From the NCBI RefSeq assembly GCF_014268755.2, contig NZ_CP077093.1, positions 3,956,001 through 4,020,000 on the forward strand: a DNA stretch of 64,000 nucleotides, read 5' to 3'. The notes beneath the pieces are model-generated. The model did no database searches. It saw nothing but the letters and a program-made list of their open reading frames with translations, and was not told the DNA's origin. This document shows, piece after piece, positions 43,071 to 51,008 of the stretch. Origin of the DNA: Pseudomonas vanderleydeniana. Its GTDB lineage: Bacteria > Pseudomonadota > Gammaproteobacteria > Pseudomonadales > Pseudomonadaceae. A program made the position numbers and the translations under genes. Position 1 is the first letter of the stretch. The number at the start of each line of letters is the position of its first letter.

Positions 43071-44015
43071 TTATGAACCCTGCCGGACCGGCTTCTCGAC
43101 GGCCAGGCTCATGCCCTCGAACGGACTGGCCTCGACGTAACGCATGGCGGATTTCAGGTCCTTCCAGCCGACATAGCTCATCAGCGACTTCAGGTCCCAG
43201 CCACTGCGATGAGCCCAGGTCGCGAAGCCGCGGCGCAACGAGTGACTGGTGTAATGCTCGGCATCGATCCCCGCCCGCGCCAGCGCCTGGCGCAGCAGCG
43301 GGATGATGCTGTTGGCGTGCAGCCCCTCCTCGCCCAGGTTGCCCCAGCGATCGATGGCACGAAACACCGGCCCGCGAACCAGGGCCGCACAGTTGACCCA
43401 TTCGATATAGGCCTGCACCGGACAGAGCCGTTGCAACGCCGGCGTCTGGTAGGTGCGCCCGAGGTTGTCACGATCACTTTTGCTACGCGGCAGGTAAAGC
43501 GTGATGCCGGCGCCCGCCTTGGCCACCACATGCCCCACCTCCAACCGGCAGAGCTCGTCGCTGCGAAAGCCGCGCCAGAACCCCAGCAGGATCAGCGCCA
43601 TGTCGCGCCGCGCACGCAGCAGCCGTGGTCGATCCTCCACTGCCTGCGCCGCCCGCAACTCCTGCTCCAGTGACCCGACCACCGACTCCAGATGCTGCAA
43701 CTGCAACGGCTGGGCCTGCTTCTCCTGCACCGGATGCAGCGCCCGGATGCCCTTGAACACCTTGCGCACCACCGGTGCCTTGGTCGGGTCGGCAAAACCC
43801 TGGCTGTTGTGCCACTGGGCCAGGGCCGACAGGCGCAGTTTGAGGGTGTTGATCGACAGCACTCCGGCGTGGGCCGCCAGGTAACGCGCCACGCTGTCGC
43901 TGGTGGCGGGCAGGAAGCCGCCCCAACTGACTTCAAAGTGTTCGATAGCCGCTTGATAGCTGCGACGGGTGTTGTCCCGCGTGGCGGCGTGCAGGTAGCG
44001 ATCCAGCTCGCTCAT
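43071..44015 (-). CDS. Tyrosine recombinase / phage-type integrase
   Basis: This 314-residue site-specific recombinase has an N-terminal SAM-like core-binding domain (RSYQAAIEHFEVSWGGFLPA, LRLSALAQWHNSQGFADPTK) and a catalytic domain. The active residues are visible: Arg in GFWRGFRSDELCRLEVGHV, Lys in YLPRSKSDRD, His-X-X-Arg in TSHSLRRGFATWA, Trp in YVGWKDLKSAMRYVEASPF and the nucleophilic Tyr in the same stretch. No phage genes or att repeats are seen around it. It is divergent from a KfrA-like gene, sharing a 177-base AT-rich promoter region. It may be a domesticated integrase. Confidence 0.9.
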   Translation of the reverse strand: MSELDRYLHAATRDNTRRSYQAAIEHFEVSWGGFLPATSDSVARYLAAHAGVLSINTLKLRLSALAQWHNSQGFADPTKAPVVRKVFKGIRALHPVQEKQAQPLQLQHLESVVGSLEQELRAAQAVEDRPRLLRARRDMALILLGFWRGFRSDELCRLEVGHVVAKAGAGITLYLPRSKSDRDNLGRTYQTPALQRLCPVQAYIEWVNCAALVRGPVFRAIDRWGNLGEEGLHANSIIPLLRQALARAGIDAEHYTSHSLRRGFATWAHRSGWDLKSLMSYVGWKDLKSAMRYVEASPFEGMSLAVEKPVRQGS

Positions 44016-44072
44016 GGGCAGAAATCCCGGCAGGTGTACGGAAAAACCGCGCGGGAATGCGTCAAGCGCTTC

Positions 44073-44105
44073 TCACACGGGGTAATACCACTATATCCCA
44101 TGTGA
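44073..44105. promoter_or_regulatory. Inverted repeat in the integrase/kfrA divergent promoter (candidate KfrA operator)
   Basis: TCACACGGGGTA and TATCCCATGTGA are 12-bp arms (10 of 12 complementary) separated by 9 bases, 88 bases upstream of the KfrA-like start. Plasmid KfrA proteins repress their own promoter through such repeats, so this is the most likely operator. Confidence 0.5.
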
Positions 44106-44192
44106 AAAAATCAGAATATCGCTTTGTATTTTTTCAATCTATACTATGTATTTACATGCTACGTAACACAGTACGAAATCGTAGGAGAGAAC

Positions 44193-45206
44193 ATGGCTCG
44201 CGGCGGCGTGAACAAGGCGGTGGTGCAAACAGCCCGTATGGCGATCCTCGCCCGTGGCGAATACCCCAGCATCGATGCGGTACGTATCGAAATGGGCAAT
44301 ACCGGCTCGAAAACCACCATCCATCGTTATCTGAAGGAGCTGGACGAGAGCGATCAACGCCAGGCCGCCGCCGGCGAACACCTGGATGACGAACTCACCG
44401 ACCTGATCAGCCGCCTCGCCCGCCGCCTGCAGGACCAGGCGCGCGAGCCGCTGGAGCTGGAACAGGCCCGGCATCGGCTGCAGGAAAACCAGTGGCAGGA
44501 GCAGTTGAGCGCCCTCACCCAGACGCTGGAGCAGTTGCAACTGAACTACGACGTCCAGGCCGCGGCCCTGGCCCAGGAAAGCGAGCAGTTGCACACCACC
44601 CGCTCGATGCTGCAGACCGAGCAGACCCGCAACGCCGGCCTGAGCCAGGCCTGCAGCGACCACGAACTGCGCCTGGCGGACAAGGAAGCGCAAGTACGCT
44701 CCCTGGAGGACAAGCACCAGCACGCCCGCGATGCCCTGGAACACTTCCGCAACGCCGCCCGCGAGCAGCGCGAGCAGGAACAGCGGCGCCATGAAGGGCA
44801 GTTGCAGCAGATTCAGATGGAATTGCGCCAGGCCCAGCAAAGCGCCCTCGTGCGCCAGGATGAAATCACCCAGCTACACCGCGACAACGAACGCTTGCTG
44901 ATGGAAAGCCGCAATGCGGCGAAAGAGGCGAGGAAGCTGGAAGCCCAACTGGACAAGGGCGCCAAGCGCGAAGAACTGCTACAGGGCCGCCTCTCCACGC
45001 TGGAAGGCGAACGCACCCTCCTCCAGGAACGCCTGCGGGTGGCGCAGCAGGAAACCGAGTCGCTCAAGCTGAGCAGCAAGGAACAGCGAGCCTCAAAACG
45101 AGCGCTGGAACTCAGATTGCTGGAAGCCGAAAACGAGTTGGCTCAACTGGCGGAAAAGCCAGCCAGCCCGAGAGCAGACAAACCCGATCCGAGCACTCCC
45201 CGCTAG
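44193..45206 (+). CDS. KfrA-like DNA-binding coiled-coil protein
   Basis: This 337-residue protein combines an N-terminal KfrA_N DNA-binding domain (MARGGVNKAVVQTARMAILA then EYPSIDAVRIEMGNTGSKTT and IHRYLKEL, residues 1-60) with a coiled coil spanning nearly the rest, very rich in Glu, Gln, Leu and Arg. KfrA on plasmids aids partition and autorepresses. Chromosomal versions exist in Pseudomonas with unclear roles. AGGAGAG precedes the ATG at 44193, overriding an upstream in-frame ATG at 44124 that lies in the promoter. It is divergent from the integrase, and its 3' end overlaps a convergent small gene by 4 bases. Confidence 0.88.
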   Translation: MARGGVNKAVVQTARMAILARGEYPSIDAVRIEMGNTGSKTTIHRYLKELDESDQRQAAAGEHLDDELTDLISRLARRLQDQAREPLELEQARHRLQENQWQEQLSALTQTLEQLQLNYDVQAAALAQESEQLHTTRSMLQTEQTRNAGLSQACSDHELRLADKEAQVRSLEDKHQHARDALEHFRNAAREQREQEQRRHEGQLQQIQMELRQAQQSALVRQDEITQLHRDNERLLMESRNAAKEARKLEAQLDKGAKREELLQGRLSTLEGERTLLQERLRVAQQETESLKLSSKEQRASKRALELRLLEAENELAQLAEKPASPRADKPDPSTPR

Positions 45207-45406
45207 GATTTCGGCCGCGTCTGGAGGTCGACGCGGACAACCTTGTCGTCAAAGTCAACGACGAAAGTTTTATCGATAACCACAAAGGTAGTTTCCGGAG
45301 TCGCGTCAAACCTCAGGCTGTCACCGATATTGATGAAGCGATCGAAGGATATATGTCGAGTTGATTTCTGCTTGCCGTCAAACAAATGGATCACATAGTT
45401 CTCCAT
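45203..45406 (-). CDS. Small hypothetical protein (67 aa)
   Basis: This 67-residue beta-rich protein starts MENYVIHLFDGKQKSTRHIS and continues FDRFINIGDSLRFDATPE. No signal or membrane segment is seen. A strong ribosome-binding site (AGAGGAGG) lies 5 bases before the ATG, which makes it credible. It converges on the KfrA-like gene, the two stop codons overlapping by 4 bases. The pattern of alternating hydrophobics suggests a small barrel-like fold. I do not recognise a family. Confidence 0.65.
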   Translation of the reverse strand: MENYVIHLFDGKQKSTRHISFDRFINIGDSLRFDATPETTFVVIDKTFVVDFDDKVVRVDLQTRPKS

Positions 45407-45493
45407 GGCAACCTCCTCTGACTAGATAGGGAAAAATCAGGAGCGCGATCGCTTGCCGTTCGCTGTTCCTATTTCACGGCCTATCAGCCTCAC

Positions 45494-45521
45494 TCGCTAC
45501 TGTCAGAAATGACAGTAGCGA
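45494..45521 (-). terminator. Hairpin downstream of the siderophore uptake operon
   Basis: TCGCTACTGTCA / TGACAGTAGCGA form a perfect 12-bp stem around a 4-base loop, 28 bases after the last gene of the operon. No T run follows, so it may be a 3' stabiliser or weak terminator. Confidence 0.55.
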
Positions 45522-45549
45522 CGAACGGCTCAGGCTCTGAGCGAGCCGG

Positions 45550-47547
45550 TCACTGCCTGCGCCGGTACAGCATCAACAGCACCAGGTAAGGCCCGCCCAG
45601 CAGTGTCGCCACCAGCCCGGCCGGCATCTGCTGGGGAAAGATCATCTGCCGGCCGAGCCATTCCGATACCATCATCAGCACCGCGCCCAGCAGCGCCGCT
45701 ACCCATAGCTGCTGCAGCGGCCGCCGGGCACCGGCCAGACGAGCAATGTGCGGCGCCAGCAGGCCGATGAAGGACAGCGGCCCCACCAGCAGCGTAGCCA
45801 TGGTGGTGAGCACGCCGGCAAACAGCAGGATCAGCAGGCGCGCCCGGGCCACCGGCACGCCGACACTCGCCGCCGCCCCCTCGCCCAGCGAAAACGCCTG
45901 GAGCCAGCGTGAGAACAGCGGCACCAGGCACAAACCGAGCACCAGCACGCCTGCCGCTGCCCAGGCCAGCACTGCCGGGATGTAATAGGTCGAGCCGGTC
46001 ACCAGTTGCAGCATCAGGGCGGCACGTGGATCGCCGCTGGCTAGCGTCGCACTGACCATCGCCTGGAACCAGGCACTGACGGCTACGCCGATCAGCAGCA
46101 GGCGCTGCGGGGTGAAGGTACCCCGTCCCAACCACAGCAGGCCGCCCAGCGCCGCCAGGGAGCCAGCCAGGCAGGCCGTGAACAGCAGCGCCGGCGTCGG
46201 CTGGCTGACGGCAAAGACCACGACGACGATACCCAGCGCACCACCGGAGCTGACCCCAAGCAGATCGGGACTCGCCATCGGGTTGGCGGTGGCTCGCTGC
46301 AACAAGGTGCCCGCCAGCGCCAGGAGGCCGCCCGCCGCCATGGCCAGCACCGTGTGTGGCACCTGCCAGAACAGCAGCCCCTGAACCTCGGTCCAACTGG
46401 CGATGGCCCAGCCATCCAGGCCCCGCGCCACCGCAAGCGACAGGAACAGCCCGACCGCCAGCAGCCCCGCCAGCCATAGCCAACGCCGGAAAGTAAAACC
46501 TGAGCCCATCGGCCAAGCCGGTTTCCACTGACTGGAAATACCGCTGCGCAGACGCGGCAACAGGGCGACCAGCAACGGCACACCCAGCAGCGAAGTGACC
46601 GTGCCGGTGGGAATCAGGTGCGCCGAGAACACCTGGGTGGTCGAGATCAGCAGGACCACCTGGTCGGTGGCCCAGAGAATCGCCGCACCGATGCCGGCCG
46701 AGCAGAACAACCGCTGGTACAGGGTCCGAGCCCCGAGCAAACGGGCCAGGGCCGGGGCCGCCAGGCCGAGAAAGCCGATCACGCCAACCTGGGCCACCAC
46801 CAACGCGGTGAGCACCACAGCTACCAGCAGCGCGACCAGCCGGGTTCGCTCCACCTTGGCGCCCAGGCTACGCGCCGTGCTTTCACCACTGTCGAGCAAC
46901 GCCAGTGGCCGGCGTATCCACCACACGGTCAAGACCGAGCCAGCCAACCCGGCCAGCAGATGCGCGCTGGGCTGCCAGCCGGCCTGCTCCAACGAACCAC
47001 CACCCCAGATCTGCAAGCCGAGCAGGAAGTCGAAATGCACCAGCGCGATCGCCAGGCTGACCGCACCACAATAGAGATTGACCACCATGCCGCAGAGGAT
47101 CACCGCCATCGGCGACAGCCGCTGCGGCCAGGCCAGTGCCAGTACCACCAGCACGGCCAGTGCGCCGCCGACGAGCGCGACCAGTTCACGTCCGGCCGCA
47201 CCACCGTCGTACAGCGTGTACAACGCCAGTGCCAGGTAGGCCCCTGGGAAAATGCCCAGGGTCATCGGCTCGGCCAGGGGATTGCGCAGCACCTGTTGAA
47301 TCAGCGTACAGGCCAGGCCCAAGGCGGTACCGCACAGCAGGGCCATGGCGACCCGTGGCAACAGCACTTCATGCAACAAGACCTGGGACAGATTTTCAGG
47401 GTCCGGCCTCAGCAACGCCGACAGCCAGGAAGCACTGCCCAGGGTCGCACCCACCTGCCACAGTGCCAGCCCCGCAGCCAGGGCGAACAGGACGGCGAAC
47501 AGCAGCAGGCAGCCGCGCGGAATGAACGACAAACGAAAACTAGACAC
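45550..47547 (-). CDS. fhuB: Siderophore ABC importer permease, fused double-domain FhuB type
   Basis: This protein of about 665 residues is two FecCD permease domains fused in tandem, as in E. coli FhuB (660 residues), and forms the inner-membrane channel for a ferric-hydroxamate-type siderophore. Each half has about 10 helices and the family motif: LRNPLAEPMTLGIFPGAYLA in the first, QRATANPMASPDLLGVSSGG in the second, with GVIGFLGLAAPALARLL and FIGLLAPHIARLAGARR. The start is taken at GTG 47547, with AGGAG 9 bases upstream, overlapping the end of the binding protein gene by 8 bases. It is the last gene of the operon. Confidence 0.92.
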   Translation of the reverse strand: MSSFRLSFIPRGCLLLFAVLFALAAGLALWQVGATLGSASWLSALLRPDPENLSQVLLHEVLLPRVAMALLCGTALGLACTLIQQVLRNPLAEPMTLGIFPGAYLALALYTLYDGGAAGRELVALVGGALAVLVVLALAWPQRLSPMAVILCGMVVNLYCGAVSLAIALVHFDFLLGLQIWGGGSLEQAGWQPSAHLLAGLAGSVLTVWWIRRPLALLDSGESTARSLGAKVERTRLVALLVAVVLTALVVAQVGVIGFLGLAAPALARLLGARTLYQRLFCSAGIGAAILWATDQVVLLISTTQVFSAHLIPTGTVTSLLGVPLLVALLPRLRSGISSQWKPAWPMGSGFTFRRWLWLAGLLAVGLFLSLAVARGLDGWAIASWTEVQGLLFWQVPHTVLAMAAGGLLALAGTLLQRATANPMASPDLLGVSSGGALGIVVVVFAVSQPTPALLFTACLAGSLAALGGLLWLGRGTFTPQRLLLIGVAVSAWFQAMVSATLASGDPRAALMLQLVTGSTYYIPAVLAWAAAGVLVLGLCLVPLFSRWLQAFSLGEGAAASVGVPVARARLLILLFAGVLTTMATLLVGPLSFIGLLAPHIARLAGARRPLQQLWVAALLGAVLMMVSEWLGRQMIFPQQMPAGLVATLLGGPYLVLLMLYRRRQ

Positions 47548-48481
47548 TCGCAGGCTCCTGATGGGCCATTGGGTACAGGGCCGCCTCGACCGCACGGGCG
47601 AAGCGTTGCAGGGAAACCAGCCCGCCATAGGGGGCGATCACCGGCATCAGCGCCACCCGCCGCTCACGCACACAAGGCAATGCCTGCCACACCGGACTGC
47701 GCCTGAGCGCCGTGTCGACGCCAGGTGGCAACGGCCCCACCAAGAGCAAACTGACCTCAGGCAGCGCGGCGATACGTTGCAGCGGCACCAGGGCATAACC
47801 CGCCGAGTTACTCACCCAGCGAGCGGCAGCAGCATCCCCCGGATGCGCCGCATTGCTCACTCCGATCCGCGACAGCACTGTGTCGAACAGGCTGCCGGCG
47901 CCATACACCCGCAGGTGATGCTCATCCACCGCATCGGCAACCAGCACCGGCCGAGCCAGCAGGTCCGGCTGGCTGGCCAGGCGCTGGCGAACCGTATTCA
48001 GCAACTGTTCGGTGTCATTGACCAATGCCTCGCCCCTGGCGGCGCAGGCGAGCAGCGCAGCCATCTGCCGGGTCTCCTGCTGCAAGGCAGGGTAAGGTTG
48101 TGCCGCGCTCATGTAGCCGCCAAAGGTGGCCGTCGGCGCCAGACGCTCGAGCATCGACTTGAGGCCGACATGCCCCGGCGTCAGGATCAGCAGGTCCGGC
48201 CGCAGTTGCTGCAGCAGCGTGAAGCTGGGCTGGTACAACAGCCCGACATCGATCACGCCCTCCGGCAACGGCGGCTCGACGATGGTCCGGCGGTACCAGT
48301 CCGGCAACGGCAAGGCGATCGGCACCTGCCCCAGGGCCAGGAAGGTTTCGGCCAGTTCCCAGCTCAGCGGCACGACCCTGGAATACGCCCGCGCCTCGGC
48401 CCAGGCGCCGGCGACATGCCAGGCCGGAACGACAGCGGCCAGGCCTTGCAGGAAGGCCCGTCGTTTGAGCCCGGCACTCAT
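47540..48481 (-). CDS. Siderophore ABC importer binding protein (FhuD-like)
   Basis: This 313-residue periplasmic siderophore-binding protein begins MSAGLKRRAFLQGLAAVVPA, with a twin-arginine-like KRRAFLQG motif as in FhuD-type proteins. The two-lobe class III fold is shown by YSRVVPLSWELAETFLALGQ and LLQQLRPDLLILTPGHVGLK, with the long linking helix near LLACAARGEALVNDTEQLLN. Its ATG overlaps the stop of the ATPase gene (ATGA), and its end overlaps the permease start. It accepts ligand from the outer membrane receptor of this operon. A hydroxamate ligand is likely but not proven. Confidence 0.9.
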   Translation of the reverse strand: MSAGLKRRAFLQGLAAVVPAWHVAGAWAEARAYSRVVPLSWELAETFLALGQVPIALPLPDWYRRTIVEPPLPEGVIDVGLLYQPSFTLLQQLRPDLLILTPGHVGLKSMLERLAPTATFGGYMSAAQPYPALQQETRQMAALLACAARGEALVNDTEQLLNTVRQRLASQPDLLARPVLVADAVDEHHLRVYGAGSLFDTVLSRIGVSNAAHPGDAAAARWVSNSAGYALVPLQRIAALPEVSLLLVGPLPPGVDTALRRSPVWQALPCVRERRVALMPVIAPYGGLVSLQRFARAVEAALYPMAHQEPASV

Positions 48482-49293
48482 CGCGCGAACCCGATCAGGC
48501 GGCCACTGGCCGGGTCCGACAGCACGCCCATGGGCACCCCGTAGACCTGTTGCAGATGATCTTCGTGCAGCATCTGCCCGGCGCTGATCTGCAACTGCAG
48601 GCGCCCCTCGCGCAGGGCGATGATCTCGTCACAGAAACGGGCGGCCATGTTCACATCATGCAGGATGATCACCGCCCCCATGCCACGCTGCCGGCACAGC
48701 TCGCGAACCAGCTCGAGCACCGCCAGTTGATGGCCGATGTCCAGGGCCGAGGTCGGCTCGTCGAGCAGCATGCAGCGGCAGTTCTGCGCCACCAGCATGG
48801 CGATCCAGGCGCGCTGGCGCTCGCCACCGGACAGGCTGTCGACCGCGCGCTCGGCATACTGCGCGACATCGGTGGCGTGCATGGCCTGCTCGACCCACTG
48901 CCGATCCTCGGCGCCGAAACGTCCCAGGACGCCATGCCACGGATGACGCCCCAGGGCCACCAGTTCGCGCACCAGCAGGCCGTCGACCTCTGGCGGTTGC
49001 TGGGGCAGATAGGCGATCTGCCGGGCGAAATCCCGTGACGACCAGCCCTGCACCGGCTTGCCGCCCAACTGCAGCAGCCCGGCACTGGCCGGGTGCTGGC
49101 GGGCCAGCAGCTTGAGCAGCGTCGACTTGCCCGAGCCGTTGTGGCCGATCAGCCCATAGATCCGCCCCTGCCGAAGCGAGAGGTCCATCGGCTGCAACAG
49201 GGTGCGCGAGCCGACCCGCACACTGACACCCTGCAACCGGTACAGCTCGTCGCTGCCAGCGGGTGCGGCGACGCCTGGTTCAATCATGTTCAT
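48478..49293 (-). CDS. Siderophore ABC importer ATPase (FhuC-like)
   Basis: This 271-residue cytoplasmic ATPase energises the FhuB-type permease. Walker A reads GHNGSGKST, the Q-loop is in IAYLPQQPPEVDGLLVRELV, the signature is SLSGGERQRAW, Walker B reads CRCMLLDEPTSALD and the switch His is in VIILHDVNMAARFCD. ALGRHPWHGVLGRFGAED is typical of iron-siderophore ATPases. ATG 49293 overlaps the stop of the upstream exporter gene by 4 bases, fixing it in place. It is translationally coupled on both sides. Confidence 0.94.
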   Translation of the reverse strand: MNMIEPGVAAPAGSDELYRLQGVSVRVGSRTLLQPMDLSLRQGRIYGLIGHNGSGKSTLLKLLARQHPASAGLLQLGGKPVQGWSSRDFARQIAYLPQQPPEVDGLLVRELVALGRHPWHGVLGRFGAEDRQWVEQAMHATDVAQYAERAVDSLSGGERQRAWIAMLVAQNCRCMLLDEPTSALDIGHQLAVLELVRELCRQRGMGAVIILHDVNMAARFCDEIIALREGRLQLQISAGQMLHEDHLQQVYGVPMGVLSDPASGRLIGFAR

Positions 49294-51002
49294 CGAACGG
49301 ACAGCTCCTCTGGGCTGACGGTACCGGGGATATCGGCGACCACCTGGCCGCTGTCGAGCTTGATGCAACGGTCGGCCAGGGCGAAGTAGCGATCATCATG
49401 GGTAATCACCAGCACCGCCTTGCCCCGGGCCTTGAGGTCCGGCAACAGGGTTCGGTAGAACACCTCCTTGAACGCCGGGTCCTGGTCGGCCGCCCACTCA
49501 TCGAACACATAGAACGCCCGGTCTTCGAGCAGCGCCACCAGCAACGCCAGGCGCTTGCGCTGGCCCTGGGACAGGTTCAGCGTGGTGAAAGCGCCGTTCT
49601 CGATGCTCACCTTGTGCTCCAGTTGCAGCTCCTTGAGCAGCCGCCGAGCCTGGGGCTCCAGATGGGGCGGCATCACCCCCAGCAGCGTATCGAACAGGAA
49701 GAAGTCACTGAACACCGTGGAAAAACGCTGGCGATAGGCGTCACGATTGCCCGCCCCGACCGGCTGGCCGTCGAGCAGCACACCGCCGCCCTCGCCCTCG
49801 TACAACCCCACCAGCAGCTTGGCGAGCGTGGTCTTGCCACTGCCGTTGCCACCAATCAGATAACTGACCTGTCCCGGCACGAACGCCAGGTCGATCGGGC
49901 CGAGCATGAAGTAGCTGTTTTCCTTCTCACGGAAATACCGGTGCGTCAGGCCCCGCAACTCGATGCGCTGGAAGCCGGCGGCGGCGCCCTGCTCACCCGC
50001 GACCTCGAGCGGCAACTGCTCCTCCAGCCGGGCAATGCGCTCCAGCGCGATACGCGCTGAACCCACTGTCGGCAACGCCGCCAACAGCCCTTCGATCGGC
50101 AGGATCATGTACAGGAAGATCATCGCGTAGCCGGACATCACCTGCTGGTCGACCCCGTAGCTGCGCGCCAGCACGAACAGGGTCAGGCCGATGAAGGCGA
50201 ACAACACCAGGTTGCCCCAGCTCGAGGCGGCGCTGAACAGCACGTAGCCCAGGGTACGTTGCACCCGCACCGACTCGATGTGCGGCGCCAGCGTGTCGTT
50301 GACGAAGGCCTGGCGCCGGGCCCGATGCAGCTTGAGCTCCTTGGCCCCATCGAACAGCGCGCGAAACTGCTGGATCAGGTCGTCCTCGCGCTGGCGGGAG
50401 CCGCGCAGGTGCTCCAGTGCCCGGCTGTTGACCAACAGGAAACCCGCCGCGCCAACCGCCACGGCAAGCAGCGCGAACAGCAGGATCTGCCAGGACAGCC
50501 AGCCCAGGTAAGCCAGGCAGCCGATGATGACCGTGCTCTGCATCATGATCGTCGGCAGGTTGATGAACAGCACCACCAGCGTGTCCAGGTCACCGGTGAG
50601 CACCGCCAGCGGCCGCCCACCGCCATAACGTTCCAGATGGGCGTAGGACGCGTCGGCGATATGACCGATGGTGCGCAAGCGCACACTGGCCTTAGCCCGC
50701 TGCCCCAGGTACATGAACAGCGTCTGTGAAAGCAGGCGCAAGGCCAGCACGCCGATGCCGACCAGCATGAAGTGCAAGCCCAATTCACCCAGTTCATCAC
50801 CCCGGGCCGACAGCGACTGGTTGATCAATGCGACCAGCGCGGCGCTGCCAAAACCGGCAACCAGGCTCGCCGCCGCCGCGACCAGCAACAGCCGGCGCGC
50901 CCCCCGCAGCAGGCCCAGCAGCAAGGCGAACGGCGTCCCGCCGGATCCCGGCCAGTGGAGCTGGACGGGGGTGGATGGATCGGAGGTTCGGGTCGAAGTC
51001 AT
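49290..51002 (-). CDS. Cyclic-peptide-type ABC exporter (PvdE/SyrD-like) inside the uptake operon
   Basis: This 570-residue half-transporter has six transmembrane helices (residues about 25-320) fused to a nucleotide-binding domain (about 345-565). Walker A is GGNGSGKTTLAKLL, the signature is the unusual LSQGQRKRL seen in PvdE/SyrD exporters, Walker B is AFYVFDEWAADQDP, and the His switch is in VLVITHDDRYF. PvdE exports a pyoverdine precursor to the periplasm, SyrD exports lipopeptides. No siderophore synthetase is nearby. It starts 6 bases after the receptor stop and overlaps the fhuC-like ATG, so it is firmly part of the import operon. A role in recycling or releasing the siderophore is inferred. 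Confidence 0.9.
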   Translation of the reverse strand: MTSTRTSDPSTPVQLHWPGSGGTPFALLLGLLRGARRLLLVAAAASLVAGFGSAALVALINQSLSARGDELGELGLHFMLVGIGVLALRLLSQTLFMYLGQRAKASVRLRTIGHIADASYAHLERYGGGRPLAVLTGDLDTLVVLFINLPTIMMQSTVIIGCLAYLGWLSWQILLFALLAVAVGAAGFLLVNSRALEHLRGSRQREDDLIQQFRALFDGAKELKLHRARRQAFVNDTLAPHIESVRVQRTLGYVLFSAASSWGNLVLFAFIGLTLFVLARSYGVDQQVMSGYAMIFLYMILPIEGLLAALPTVGSARIALERIARLEEQLPLEVAGEQGAAAGFQRIELRGLTHRYFREKENSYFMLGPIDLAFVPGQVSYLIGGNGSGKTTLAKLLVGLYEGEGGGVLLDGQPVGAGNRDAYRQRFSTVFSDFFLFDTLLGVMPPHLEPQARRLLKELQLEHKVSIENGAFTTLNLSQGQRKRLALLVALLEDRAFYVFDEWAADQDPAFKEVFYRTLLPDLKARGKAVLVITHDDRYFALADRCIKLDSGQVVADIPGTVSPEELSVR

Positions 51003-51008
51003 GGGCGG

